A DNA stretch of 64,000 nt from Frigoribacterium faeni (GTDB lineage: Bacteria; Actinomycetota; Actinomycetes; Actinomycetales; Microbacteriaceae). Within the stretch, counting starts at the first letter, position 1, and every line of letters starts with the position of its first letter. Of the stretch, positions 34,807 to 43,337 are shown one piece after another. The stretch covers positions 1 through 64,000 of the forward strand of contig NZ_BJUV01000012.1 of the NCBI RefSeq assembly GCF_007988805.1. The letters run 5' to 3'. The notes beneath the pieces were generated by a model that worked only from the letters and a program-made list of their open reading frames with translations, did not search any database and was not told where the DNA came from. The position numbers and the translations under genes were made by a program.

Positions 34807-36048
34807 CTACGGCCGGATCAGCCTGGCGACGGTCTCGACGTGGTGCGTGTTCGGGAACAGGTCATGGGCGGTCAGGGCGTCGACCTCGTACCCGCGGTCG
34901 CGGAACAGGGCGATGTCCCGCGCCAGTGCGACGGGATCGCACGCGACGTAGACGACCTGCGCCGGCGCCAGCTCGGCGATCTCGGCGACCACGTCGCGTC
35001 CGGCTCCCGACCGCGGCGGGTCGAGCACGACCGTGGCGGCCCGATGGCGGGCCCGCTCGAGCGAGCCGGCCTGGGCGGCGGTCTCGCGGATCCACCGCTC
35101 GACCCGGCCCGTGACGGCGGAGGCGCCCAGCCAGTCGGCGAGGTTCTCCGAGGCGTGCTCGGTCGCGCGTTCGTCGCTCTCGACGCTCGTGATGCGGGTG
35201 CCGGCGCCGAAGGCGTCGCCGACCGCGGCCGCGAGCAGACCGACGCCGCCGTAGAGGTCGAGGTTGGCGGCCTTCGGGTCGAAGAGGTCGGCCCGGATCA
35301 TGCGCTGCACGGACGCCGTGAGCGTCGAGGCGGCCTCGCGGTGGACCTGCCAGAAGCCCCCGTCGTCGAGCTGGAACTCGCGATCGCCGACCACCTCGGT
35401 GATGGTGCTGCGCGCCTGGTCGCCGATGATCAGGCGGGCGCCGCCGGTGCTCGGCGACAGCACGTCGACGTGCGCCTCGCCGGGGAACGCGTCACCCAGG
35501 GGCGCCGCCTCGACGAGCTCGGGCGTCGCGAGGGGGAGGTCGTCGACGTGGACGACGGTGTGCGAGCGCGCGGCGTAGGGCCCGGGACGGCCCTCGGCGT
35601 CGAGGTGGAGCCGGACGCGGGTCCGCCAGCCGGTGCCGCCGTGCTCGTCGTCGCCGGGCAGCGGCTCGACGACGACGTCCGACCGCTCGGCGTCGAGACC
35701 GCCGGTGCGGGTGAGCGCATCGCGGATGACCTGCCGCTTGAGCTCGCGCTGGTGAGCGAGGTCGATGTGGCCGAACTCCGCCCCGCCCGCCCGGTCGACC
35801 GGGTCGACCTCGAGCGCCGCGGCCCCCCACACGTGCGGGCGGCGGTGCTCGCTCGCCTCGAGGACCCGGACCGTGTCGGCGCGCCAGAACGACTTCTTGC
35901 GGTCCTCGGTGATGCGCGCCACGACGCGTTCGCCGGGCAGGGTGTCCGAGACGAACACCACCCGGCCGTCGAGTCGGGCGACCGAGATCCCCCCGTGTGC
36001 GATGCCCGTCACGTCCAGTTCGACCTCTCGGCCCTGCATGTCTCCCAT
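34807..36048 (-). CDS. TrmA/RumA-type RNA m5U methyltransferase
   Basis: A protein of 413 residues that probably methylates C5 of a uridine in rRNA or tRNA with S-adenosylmethionine. An N-terminal TRAM domain (residues 8-62) is followed by the methyltransferase fold: LDLYGGVGLLAAAVGDAFG (SAM site), VVLDPPRSGAG and the catalytic Cys in VYVACDP. The catalytic Cys is the only cysteine in the protein, so the iron-sulphur cluster of RlmD is absent. ATG at 36048 is 6 bases after a CAGACT box, suggesting a leaderless mRNA. Target site unknown. Confidence 0.9.
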   Translation of the reverse strand: MGDMQGREVELDVTGIAHGGISVARLDGRVVFVSDTLPGERVVARITEDRKKSFWRADTVRVLEASEHRRPHVWGAAALEVDPVDRAGGAEFGHIDLAHQRELKRQVIRDALTRTGGLDAERSDVVVEPLPGDDEHGGTGWRTRVRLHLDAEGRPGPYAARSHTVVHVDDLPLATPELVEAAPLGDAFPGEAHVDVLSPSTGGARLIIGDQARSTITEVVGDREFQLDDGGFWQVHREAASTLTASVQRMIRADLFDPKAANLDLYGGVGLLAAAVGDAFGAGTRITSVESDERATEHASENLADWLGASAVTGRVERWIRETAAQAGSLERARHRAATVVLDPPRSGAGRDVVAEIAELAPAQVVYVACDPVALARDIALFRDRGYEVDALTAHDLFPNTHHVETVARLIRP

Positions 36049-36054
36049 GCGTCG

Positions 36055-36060
36055 AGTCTG
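36055..36060 (-). promoter_or_regulatory. -10 box CAGACT of the methyltransferase gene
   Basis: Minus-strand CAGACT, 6 bases before the ATG at 36048. It lacks the first T of the consensus and lies one base from the divergent box. Confidence 0.45.
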
Positions 36061-36061
36061 A

Positions 36062-36067
36062 CAGGCT
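36062..36067 (+). promoter_or_regulatory. -10 box CAGGCT of maf
   Basis: Plus-strand CAGGCT, 7 bases before the maf ATG. Two divergent starts are separated by only 26 bases, so each promoter's upstream part lies inside the other gene. Confidence 0.45.
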
Positions 36068-36074
36068 GGTCGGC

Positions 36075-36764
36075 ATGACCGTTCCCCTGTACCTGGCGAG
36101 CACCTCTCCCGCCCGGCTGGCGCTGCTGCGCGCCGCGGGCGTCGAGCCGATCCTGATCAGCCCCGGAGTCGACGAGGACGCGGCCGTGGCGGAGGCGGAA
36201 CGCGCGGCGGGGCGCCGCCTCGACGCCGCCGAGACGGTGTCGCTGCTGGCCCGGGCGAAGGCCGAGGCCGTGCTCGACGTCCGCATCGGCGGCGCTCCCC
36301 TCGACGGCCTCGTGCTGGGCGGCGACTCGGCCTTCGAGTTCGACGGCGAGGTGCACGGCAAGCCGCACGAGCCGGCCGTGGCCCTCGACCGGTGGCGGCG
36401 GATGGCCGAGGTCGGCCACGGGACGCTCTGGTCGGGGCACTGGCTGATCGACCACCGCGGCGGGGCTCCGCGGGCCACGCCCGAGAACCCGTCAGGAGGC
36501 GCGGGTCGCGTCGCGAGCGCCTCCCTCGCCTTCGCCGACGACCTCGACCCGCGCGAGATCGCCGCCTACGTCGAGACCGGCGAGCCGCTCGAGGTCGCCG
36601 GCGCCTTCACCATCGACGGCCGCGCCTCGGCCTTCATCACGCACATCGAGGGCACCCCCAGCGCCGTGGTGGGGCTCTCGGTGCCGGTGCTGCGCTCGCT
36701 GGTGCGCGGCTTCGGGATCGCGTGGTCGGATCTCTGGACCCCGCCCCGGGGGGCCGACTTGTAG
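36075..36764 (+). CDS. maf: Maf-type nucleoside triphosphate pyrophosphatase
   Basis: Hydrolyses non-canonical or excess nucleoside triphosphates, part of nucleotide housekeeping and linked to division control. It is 229 residues. The diagnostic opening is [20 protein letters not shown]; the catalytic Asp region is [31 protein letters not shown] and [14 protein letters not shown] close the fold. A polar insertion (about residues 137-148) is common in actinobacterial copies. The start is the ATG at 36075, placed by the -10 box. Confidence 0.92.
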   Translation: MTVPLYLASTSPARLALLRAAGVEPILISPGVDEDAAVAEAERAAGRRLDAAETVSLLARAKAEAVLDVRIGGAPLDGLVLGGDSAFEFDGEVHGKPHEPAVALDRWRRMAEVGHGTLWSGHWLIDHRGGAPRATPENPSGGAGRVASASLAFADDLDPREIAAYVETGEPLEVAGAFTIDGRASAFITHIEGTPSAVVGLSVPVLRSLVRGFGIAWSDLWTPPRGADL

Positions 36765-36775
36765 GTCTCGTCACG

Positions 36776-36793
36776 CGCCTCCCGGGCGTTTTT
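36776..36793 (+). terminator. Short hairpin with T-tract after maf
   Basis: cgcc (36776-36779) and ggcg (36785-36788) form a small stem followed by five T. The stem is weak but this is one of the few T-tracts in the window. Confidence 0.4.
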
Positions 36794-36829
36794 GTGCACG
36801 TCAGCCAAAGAAGGGTGCGGGAGGCGCAA

Positions 36830-36835
36830 TAGGCT
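36830..36835 (+). promoter_or_regulatory. -10 box TAGGCT of the alpha-subunit gene
   Basis: Plus-strand TAGGCT, 8 bases before the ATG at 36844. Confidence 0.6.
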
Positions 36836-36843
36836 GGGGAACT

Positions 36844-38601
36844 ATGCCGCGTATCAGCAAGGTCCTCATCGCCAACCGTGGAGAGATCGCCGTCCGGGTG
36901 ATCCGGGCCGCGCGAGACTCCGGCATCGGCTCCGTCGCCGTCTACGCCGACCAGGACCGCGACGCCCAGCACGCCCGCCTGGCCGACGAGGCCTACGCCC
37001 TCGACGGCACGACGAGCGCCGACACGTACCTCGTCATCGACAAGATCCTCTCGGTGGCCCGCCGTTCCGGCGCCGACGCCGTGCACCCCGGCTACGGGTT
37101 CCTCGCCGAGAACGCCGACTTCGCCCGCGCCGTGCAGGCCGCGGGACTGATCTGGATCGGCCCGTCGCCCGAGGCCATCGAGCAGCTCGGCGACAAGGTC
37201 TCGGCCCGTCACATCGCCGAACGCGTAGGGGCCCCGCTCGCCCCCGGCACCCTCAACCCCGTCTCGGGCGCCGACGAGGTGCTCGAGTTCGTCGACCAGC
37301 ACGGCCTGCCCGTCGCGATCAAGGCGGCGTTCGGCGGCGGCGGTCGCGGCCTCAAGGTCGCCCGCACCCGCGACGAGGTCCCCGAGCTGTTCGAGTCGGC
37401 CACCCGCGAGGCCGTCGCCGCCTTCGGACGCGGCGAGTGCTTCGTCGAGAAGTACCTCGACCAGCCGCGCCACGTCGAGACCCAGTGCCTGGCCGACGAG
37501 CACGGCAACGTCGTCGTCGTGTCGACCCGCGACTGCTCGCTGCAGCGCCGCCACCAGAAGCTCGTCGAGGAGGCCCCCGCGCCGTTCCTGACCGACGCGC
37601 AGACCGCCGAGCTCTACGAGTCGTCGAAGGCCATCCTGCGCGAGGTCGGCTACGTCGGGGCCGGCACCTGCGAGTTCCTGATCGGGAGAGACGGGACGGT
37701 GTCGTTCCTCGAGGTCAACACCCGGCTGCAGGTCGAGCACCCCGTCTCGGAGGAGGTCACCGGCATCGACCTGGTCCGCGAGCAGTTCCGTCTCGCCGAG
37801 GGCGGCGTGCTCGACTACGCCGACCCCGAGGCCCGAGGCCACTCGTTCGAGTTCCGCATCAACGGCGAGGACGCCGGTCGGGGCTTCATGCCCGCCCCCG
37901 GCCCGATCCACGTCTTCAAGGCCCCCGGCGGCCCCGGCGTGCGCGTCGACAGCGGCGTCCAGGCCGGCGACGAGATCAGCGGCTCGTTCGACTCGCTGCT
38001 GGCCAAGCTGATCGTCACGGGATCCTCGCGAGAGGACGCCCTCGAGCGCTCGCGCCGCGCCCTCGCCGAGTTCGAGGTCGCCGGGCTCCCGACCGTGCTG
38101 CCGTTCCACCGCGCGATCGTCGACGACCCCGCGTTCGCACCCGCCGACGGCGAGCCGTTCTCGATCTACACCCGCTGGATCGAGACCGAGTTCGACAACA
38201 CCATCCCGGCGTGGAGCGGCGAGGCCGAGGCCCCCCGACCCGACGACGAGCGCACCACGGTCGTCGTCGAGGTGGGTGGCAAGCGGGTCGAGGTCTCGCT
38301 GCCGGCCGGCCTGGGCGCCCGCACCGCGCCTCCCGCCGCCGCCCCCAAGCGACGCGGAGCCTCGCGCGCGGGCGTGGTCACGGCCACCGGCGCGTCGGTG
38401 ACGTCCCCGATGCAGGCCACCGTCGTCAAGCTGGCGGTCGCCGACGGCCAGCAGGTCGTCAAGGGCGACCTGCTGCTCGTCCTCGAGGCCATGAAGATGG
38501 AGCAGCCCGTCGCCGCGCACCGCGACGGCGTGGTGTCGTCCATCGACGCCACCGTCGGCCAGACGGTGTCGTCCGGTCACGTCCTGCTCAGCATCGACTG
38601 A
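36844..38601 (+). CDS. accBC: Acyl-CoA carboxylase alpha subunit (biotin carboxylase + BCCP)
   Basis: Carboxylates biotin with ATP and bicarbonate and carries it to the AccD subunit. It is 585 residues. The N-terminal biotin carboxylase shows [20 protein letters not shown], the ATP-grasp loop [15 protein letters not shown] and [21 protein letters not shown] Pro/Ala-rich linker (about residues 490-510) leads to the biotinyl domain with LEAMKMEQP, whose Lys551 is biotinylated by BirA. ATG at 36844 lies 8 bases after the -10 box. It stands apart from accD-accE, as in many actinobacteria. Confidence 0.96.
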   Translation: MPRISKVLIANRGEIAVRVIRAARDSGIGSVAVYADQDRDAQHARLADEAYALDGTTSADTYLVIDKILSVARRSGADAVHPGYGFLAENADFARAVQAAGLIWIGPSPEAIEQLGDKVSARHIAERVGAPLAPGTLNPVSGADEVLEFVDQHGLPVAIKAAFGGGGRGLKVARTRDEVPELFESATREAVAAFGRGECFVEKYLDQPRHVETQCLADEHGNVVVVSTRDCSLQRRHQKLVEEAPAPFLTDAQTAELYESSKAILREVGYVGAGTCEFLIGRDGTVSFLEVNTRLQVEHPVSEEVTGIDLVREQFRLAEGGVLDYADPEARGHSFEFRINGEDAGRGFMPAPGPIHVFKAPGGPGVRVDSGVQAGDEISGSFDSLLAKLIVTGSSREDALERSRRALAEFEVAGLPTVLPFHRAIVDDPAFAPADGEPFSIYTRWIETEFDNTIPAWSGEAEAPRPDDERTTVVVEVGGKRVEVSLPAGLGARTAPPAAAPKRRGASRAGVVTATGASVTSPMQATVVKLAVADGQQVVKGDLLLVLEAMKMEQPVAAHRDGVVSSIDATVGQTVSSGHVLLSID

Positions 38602-38680
38602 CGCCGCGGCCGCGCCTCGCGTCCGCCGCCTCTCGCGGCCCGGGAGGCGCGGCTCGGCGGTTCGACGGGCGAGCAGACTC

Positions 38681-38686
38681 TAGAGT
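38681..38686 (+). promoter_or_regulatory. -10 box TAGAGT of the phosphorylase gene
   Basis: Plus-strand TAGAGT, 7 bases before the ATG at 38694; leaderless arrangement. Confidence 0.65.
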
Positions 38687-38693
38687 GGTCGGC

Positions 38694-39527
38694 ATGTCTG
38701 AGACACCCACGCACCCGCTCGACGACCGCGCCGCCGACCCGTTCGAGGTCGCCCGCACCGCCGCCGCCGAGATCGCCGAGAAGACCGGCGTCGCCCGGCA
38801 CGACATCGCCCTGACCCTGGGCAGCGGCTGGGCCAAGGCCGCCGACCTGATCGGCGAGACCGTCGCCGAGGTCCCCGCCACCGAGATCACCGGGTTCAGC
38901 GCCTCGGCCGTCGTCGGCCACACCGGCTCGATCCGCAGCATCGCGCTGCCGAGCGGCAAGCACGCCCTCGTCATCGGCGCTCGTACGCACTACTACGAGG
39001 GCCACGGCGTCCGCCGCGTCGTCCACAGCGTCCGCACCGCCGCCGCGACCGGTGCCGACACGATGATCCTCACCAACGGCGCCGGCGGCATCCGCGAGAC
39101 CTGGACACCCGGCACGCCCGTGCTGATCAGCGATCACATCAACCTCACCGCCGACTCGCCCCTCGAGGGCGCCACGTTCATCGACCTGACCGACCTGTAC
39201 TCGGCCCGGCTCCGCGAGATCGCCCGCGGCATCGACCCGACCCTCGACGAGGGCGTCTACACGCAGTTCCGCGGCCCGCACTACGAGACCCCGGCCGAGG
39301 TCCAGATGGCGAAGGCCATGGGCGGGCACATCGTCGGCATGTCGACCGCCCTCGAGGCCATCGCCGCCCGTCAGGCCGGCATGGAGGTCCTCGGCATGTC
39401 GCTGATCACGAACCTCGCCGCCGGCATCCAGAAGACCCCGCTGAGCCACGCCGAGGTGCTCGAGGCCGGTCGGGACGCCGAGGCGGGCATCAGCGCCCTG
39501 CTCGCCCGCATCGTGGCGGCGCTGTGA
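38694..39527 (+). CDS. Purine-nucleoside phosphorylase (trimeric type)
   Basis: Splits purine nucleosides with phosphate into the base and (deoxy)ribose-1-phosphate. It is 277 residues, normal for the type I trimeric family. Diagnostic segments are LTLGSGW near the phosphate site, THYYEGHGVRRV, LTNGAGGIRETW, GPHYETPAEVQMAK and GMSTALEAIAARQAGMEVLG. ATG at 38694 follows the -10 box; the open frame further upstream is not coding. It is coupled (GTGA) to a phosphohexomutase gene, which can handle the released sugar phosphate. Confidence 0.95.
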   Translation: MSETPTHPLDDRAADPFEVARTAAAEIAEKTGVARHDIALTLGSGWAKAADLIGETVAEVPATEITGFSASAVVGHTGSIRSIALPSGKHALVIGARTHYYEGHGVRRVVHSVRTAAATGADTMILTNGAGGIRETWTPGTPVLISDHINLTADSPLEGATFIDLTDLYSARLREIARGIDPTLDEGVYTQFRGPHYETPAEVQMAKAMGGHIVGMSTALEAIAARQAGMEVLGMSLITNLAAGIQKTPLSHAEVLEAGRDAEAGISALLARIVAAL

Positions 39528-41224
39528 GCGACGGCACCACGTCGGACGGCGCCGTCGACGGCCGGGACGCCCTCCTGGCGACCGCGCGGGCCTGGCGCGA
39601 CCAGGACCCCGACGACCGGACCCGTGCCGAGCTCGACGCCGTGATCACCCGCGTCGAGAGCGGCGACGACGCCGCGGCCGCCGACCTCGCCGACCGGTTC
39701 GCCGGTCGCCTGCAGTTCGGCACGGCCGGGCTGCGGGGCGCTCTCGGGGCCGGCTCCAACCGGATGAACCGCGTCCTCGTCGCCCAGGCGGCCGCCGGCT
39801 TCGCCGCGTTCCTCCTCGGGCGCGAGGCCGAGCCGTCGATCGTCATCGGCTACGACGGCCGGACGAACTCCGACGTGTTCGCCCGCGACACCGCCGAGAT
39901 CATGGCGGCCGCCGGCGTCGCGGCGACCATCCTGCCGCGTGCCCTGCCGACCCCCGTGCTCGCGTTCGCGGTCCGCCACCTCGACGTCAGCGCGGGCGTG
40001 ATGGTGACCGCGAGCCACAACCCGCCACAGGACAACGGCTACAAGGTGTACCTCGGCGGCGTCGACCGCGGCTCGCAGATCGTCTCCCCCGTCGACGGCG
40101 AGATCGCGGCGGAGATCGAACGCGCCGCCGCGGCCCCCGTCACGGGCATCGCCCGCTCCGACGACTACCGCGAGGCCGGTGACGACCTCGTCATGGAGTA
40201 CGTCCGCCGCACCGCCGCCGTGGCCGGGACGGCCGCCACCGGTCGGCAGCCGCGCGTCGTCTACACGGCCCTGCACGGAGTCGGGTGGGAGGTCGCCCGA
40301 CGCGTCTTCGCGACGGCCGGCTTCGCCGAGCCGATCCCCGTCAGCGAGCAGAGCGCCCCCGACGCGGCCTTCCCGACCGTGGCGTTCCCGAACCCGGAGG
40401 AGCCCGGGGCGATGGACCTCTCGTTCGCCACGGCGGACCGCGTCGAGGCCGACCTGATCATCGCCAACGACCCCGACGCCGACCGCCTCGCCGTGGCGAT
40501 CCCGGTCGACGGCGGCTGGCGCCGACTCAGCGGCAACGAGGTCGGCTCGCTGCTCGGCTGGCGCGCGGCCGAGCGCGCCCGCGAGGCCGACGTCGACGGC
40601 ACCCTCGCGGCGAGCATCGTCTCGTCCCCCGCGCTGCGGGAGATCGCCCGGGTCCACGGACTCGACTACGTCGACACCCTCACCGGGTTCAAATGGGTGT
40701 CGCGCGTCGGCGGCTTGCTCTACGGCTACGAGGAGGCCCTCGGCTACCTCGTCGACCCCGACGTCGTCCGCGACAAGGACGGCATCTCGGCCGCCGTCGA
40801 CCTGCTGGCCCTGGCGACGGAGCTGCACACCGCGGGCTCGAGCCTCGCCGAGCACCTCGTCGCCTTCGACGAGCGGTTCGGAGCCTACGCGTCGTCGCAG
40901 GTCTCGATCCGCGTCGACGACCTCGCGACGATCTCGGCCCTGACGGCACGACTGCGCCGCCAGCCGCCCGCCGCCATCGGGTCGCGCCGCGTCGACCGCG
41001 TCGACGACTTCCGCGACGGTTTCGGCGCGTTCCCGGCCGGCGACATCCTCCGCTACTGGCTGACCGACGGGTCGCGGGTCATCGTCCGTCCGAGCGGCAC
41101 CGAGCCCAAGCTCAAGGTCTACATCGACGCCTCGAGCACCGAGGGCGACGCACGGGCACGCCGTGCGTCGGCCGAGGCGGCCGTCGCCGACCTCGAGTCG
41201 GGCATGCGCGGGCTGCTCGCCTGA
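39524..41224 (+). CDS. Phosphohexomutase (phosphomannomutase/phosphoglucomutase family)
   Basis: A protein of 566 residues, the length of the long PgcA/PGM2-like forms. The catalytic phosphoserine loop is TASHNPPQDNGYKVY, metal-binding is NDPDADRLAV, the sugar loop is GNEVGSLLGW / YGYEEALGY, and the phosphate-binding C-terminus is VRPSGTEPKLKVY. Long forms act on glucose-, mannose- or pentose-1-phosphates; coupling with purine-nucleoside phosphorylase makes (deoxy)ribose-1-phosphate conversion plausible. Which sugar it prefers is not shown. The GTG start overlaps the previous stop. Confidence 0.88.
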   Translation: MSDGTTSDGAVDGRDALLATARAWRDQDPDDRTRAELDAVITRVESGDDAAAADLADRFAGRLQFGTAGLRGALGAGSNRMNRVLVAQAAAGFAAFLLGREAEPSIVIGYDGRTNSDVFARDTAEIMAAAGVAATILPRALPTPVLAFAVRHLDVSAGVMVTASHNPPQDNGYKVYLGGVDRGSQIVSPVDGEIAAEIERAAAAPVTGIARSDDYREAGDDLVMEYVRRTAAVAGTAATGRQPRVVYTALHGVGWEVARRVFATAGFAEPIPVSEQSAPDAAFPTVAFPNPEEPGAMDLSFATADRVEADLIIANDPDADRLAVAIPVDGGWRRLSGNEVGSLLGWRAAERAREADVDGTLAASIVSSPALREIARVHGLDYVDTLTGFKWVSRVGGLLYGYEEALGYLVDPDVVRDKDGISAAVDLLALATELHTAGSSLAEHLVAFDERFGAYASSQVSIRVDDLATISALTARLRRQPPAAIGSRRVDRVDDFRDGFGAFPAGDILRYWLTDGSRVIVRPSGTEPKLKVYIDASSTEGDARARRASAEAAVADLESGMRGLLA

Positions 41225-41264
41225 CGTCGGCCACGGCGGCCGAGGCGACCGCCTCGACGACGGA

Positions 41265-41303
41265 AGGAGCCCCGGAGGCGCGCATCGCGCCTCCGGGGCT
41301 CCT
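41265..41303. terminator. Perfect 18-bp terminator hairpin
   Basis: The arms 41265-41282 and 41286-41303 pair perfectly around a 3-base loop. It lies between the phosphohexomutase and the convergent EIIB gene and can serve both. Confidence 0.85.
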
Positions 41304-41343
41304 CTCGTCTCGCGGGCGGCCGGTCGACACCGCCCCGTCGGGC

Positions 41344-41616
41344 TCAGCCCAGCGACTTCTGCAGCTTGTCGGCCAGCTCCTGCTGGTCGAAGTGGTTCTG
41401 GATCACGATCACGTCCGCGAAGGTCCGACCGATCGCGTCGACGAACTCGGCCGACGTCAGGATGACCTGGGCGTCGTCGGCCACGGCCGCGATGGACGCG
41501 ATGTCGGCCGCGACCACGTCGGCCTCGATGTCGAGCCGGGCCAGCACCCGCTCGGCGTTGACCTTGAGGATGCCGCTGCTGCCGATGCCGGCGCCGCAGA
41601 TGGTGACGATCTTCAT
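41344..41616 (-). CDS. PTS EIIB component, ascorbate (SgaB/UlaB) type
   Basis: A protein of 90 residues with the phosphate-accepting Cys7 in ICGAGIGSSGILK, the P-loop of the lactose/ascorbate EIIB fold. It takes phosphate from EIIA and passes it to the incoming sugar. It is last in the ada-EIIA-EIIB unit, 28 bases after EIIA. No EIIC permease is present in the window, so either it works with a distant EIIC or it has a regulatory role. Confidence 0.9.
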   Translation of the reverse strand: MKIVTICGAGIGSSGILKVNAERVLARLDIEADVVAADIASIAAVADDAQVILTSAEFVDAIGRTFADVIVIQNHFDQQELADKLQKSLG

Positions 41617-41644
41617 GAGAGGGCTCGCGTTCCGTCGAGGGGGG

Positions 41645-42091
41645 TCATGCGGTGACGCCCATCAGGCCGCGGACCTCGTCGGCGGTCGTCGCGGCCGCCA
41701 GCGCCGGGATCACGGCGGCGTCGTTGAAGACGTTCGCCAGGTCGGCCACGGACTCGAGGTGCGCGCCGACCGTCGGCAGGGCGAGGCCCAGCACGACCGA
41801 CACGGGATCGTTGTGCGGGTGTCCGAAGGGGACGGGTTCGGCCAGGGTGACCACGGCCAGCCCGTCGCGGACCACGCTGTCGCCGGGTCGGGCGTGGGCG
41901 AGCACGAGACCCGGGGCGATGACCACGTACGGGCCGTGCTCCTCGATCATCCGCACCATCTCGTCGCCGTAGCCGTCGAGCGCGGCACCCGACGCGACCA
42001 GTGCCTCGCCGGCGACCCGGACGGCGGCGCGCCAGTCGTCGACCTCGGTCGAGATGACGATGGCGCTGTCGGGCAGCGGAGGCAGCGCCAT
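41645..42091 (-). CDS. PTS EIIA component, mannitol/ascorbate type
   Basis: A protein of 148 residues of the PTS_EIIA_2 family. The phosphorylated His66 sits in VLAHARPGD; VIAPGLVL just before it and the late FGHPHNDPVSVVLGLALP segment are typical. It receives phosphate from HPr. ATG at 42091 is one base from the adenosine deaminase stop, so the genes are co-transcribed. Pairing with EIIB is clear; the transported substrate is not. Confidence 0.9.
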   Translation of the reverse strand: MALPPLPDSAIVISTEVDDWRAAVRVAGEALVASGAALDGYGDEMVRMIEEHGPYVVIAPGLVLAHARPGDSVVRDGLAVVTLAEPVPFGHPHNDPVSVVLGLALPTVGAHLESVADLANVFNDAAVIPALAAATTADEVRGLMGVTA

Positions 42092-42092
42092 G

Positions 42093-43217
42093 TCAGACCG
42101 CCTCGAAGCCGAGGGTGATGCGGTCGGCCAGGTCGTCGCGGTCCTCGAGCGGCAGGAACGACGCCGCCGCCGCGTTGAGCTGGAACGCCAGCACGTCGGA
42201 GAGGTCGTAGTCGAACGCCTGCGTGAGCAGGGCGAGCTCGCGACTGAGGCTGGTCGCGCTCATCAGGCGGTTGTCGGTGTTCACCGTCACCCGGTAGCCG
42301 AGCTGGTAGAGCAGGTCGAAGGGGTGGTCGTCGAGGTCGGCGCCCCACGCGGCGATGGCGCCGGTCTGCAGGTTCGACTGGGGCGCGAGCTCGAGGGCGA
42401 TCTCGCGGTCGCGGACCCACGACGCGATCGGCCCGAGCTCGACCGTGGTCTGACCGCCGCGGCTCTGAATCACACGGATGTCCTCGGCGATGCGGACGCC
42501 GTGACCGAGCCGGAGCGCCCGGCCGTCGAGCAGCGCCCCGCGGATGCTGTCGAGCCCGTCGGCCTCGCCGGCGTGCACGGTGACGGGGAGGAACTCGCGG
42601 GCCAGGAGGTCGAAGGCGGCGCGGTGGTCGCCGGCCGGGTGCCCCTCCTCGGCACCGGCGATGTCGAAGCCGAGCACCCCCGCCTCGCGGTGGCGGACGG
42701 CCAGCGTCGCGATCTCGAGCGAGCGGTCGGCGTGCCGCATGGCGGACAGGATCTGACCGACCGAGAGCTCGTGGTCGTCGTCCGCGAGAGCGCTCACGGC
42801 CTCGTCGATGCCGGCCTGGACCGCCTCGACCGCCTGGTCGAGCGAGAGCCCGCCGCGCAGGTGCTGCTCGGGCGCCCAGCGCACCTCGGCGTGCACGACG
42901 CCGTCGGCCGCGAGGTCGAGCACGAACTCGCGGGCCACGCGCTGGAGGGCGGACTCGGTCTGCATCACGGCAACCGTGACGTCGAACGTCGCGATGTAGT
43001 CGGTCAGGCTGCCGGCCGTCGCCGACTCGACGAACCAGCGGTCGAGATCCGCTGACCCGCCGGTGACGGGCAGCGTGACGCCGGCCTCGTCGGCGAGCTC
43101 CACCACGGTCTCGGGTCGGAGACCCCCGTCGAGGTGGTCGTGCAACGACACCTTCGGGAGCGAGGCGATGCTCGGCCCTCCGTTGGGCATGCGGTAGTCC
43201 TTGTCCGGTGCGCTCAT
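42093..43217 (-). CDS. add: Adenosine deaminase
   Basis: Converts adenosine or deoxyadenosine to inosine or deoxyinosine for salvage. It is 374 residues with the zinc TIM-barrel motifs: SLHDHLDGGLRP (His26 and His28), VTVHAGEADG with the third His and catalytic Glu, RLGHGVRI, and VTVNTDNRLMS where the second Asp of the common NTDDP is Asn. ATG at 43217 is 6 bases after TAGATT, so the mRNA is probably leaderless. It is followed directly by PTS EIIA and EIIB genes. Product inosine would feed the purine-nucleoside phosphorylase nearby. Confidence 0.94.
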   Translation of the reverse strand: MSAPDKDYRMPNGGPSIASLPKVSLHDHLDGGLRPETVVELADEAGVTLPVTGGSADLDRWFVESATAGSLTDYIATFDVTVAVMQTESALQRVAREFVLDLAADGVVHAEVRWAPEQHLRGGLSLDQAVEAVQAGIDEAVSALADDDHELSVGQILSAMRHADRSLEIATLAVRHREAGVLGFDIAGAEEGHPAGDHRAAFDLLAREFLPVTVHAGEADGLDSIRGALLDGRALRLGHGVRIAEDIRVIQSRGGQTTVELGPIASWVRDREIALELAPQSNLQTGAIAAWGADLDDHPFDLLYQLGYRVTVNTDNRLMSATSLSRELALLTQAFDYDLSDVLAFQLNAAAASFLPLEDRDDLADRITLGFEAV

Positions 43218-43223
43218 GCCCTC

Positions 43224-43229
43224 AATCTA
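43224..43229 (-). promoter_or_regulatory. -10 box TAGATT of the adenosine deaminase operon
   Basis: Minus-strand TAGATT, 6 bases before the ATG at 43217. Confidence 0.65.
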
Positions 43230-43272
43230 CCCGCGCGCACCCGACCGGATCTGGACGCGGGCCACAAGGTTC

Positions 43273-43319
43273 CGGGACGAGCGTTGGAGGCGCGCCCCGC
43301 GCCTCCGACGCCCGTCCCG
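43273..43319. terminator. Long terminator hairpin after thymidine phosphorylase
   Basis: Stems of 7, 4 and 9 bp stack with one mismatch and one wobble: cgggacg/cgtcccg outside, gcgt/acgc in the middle, ggaggcgcg/cgcgcctcc inside, with a 3-base loop. It separates the nucleoside transport operon from the adenosine deaminase promoter. Confidence 0.8.
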
Positions 43320-43337
43320 GAGGCCGACCGCGACCGG

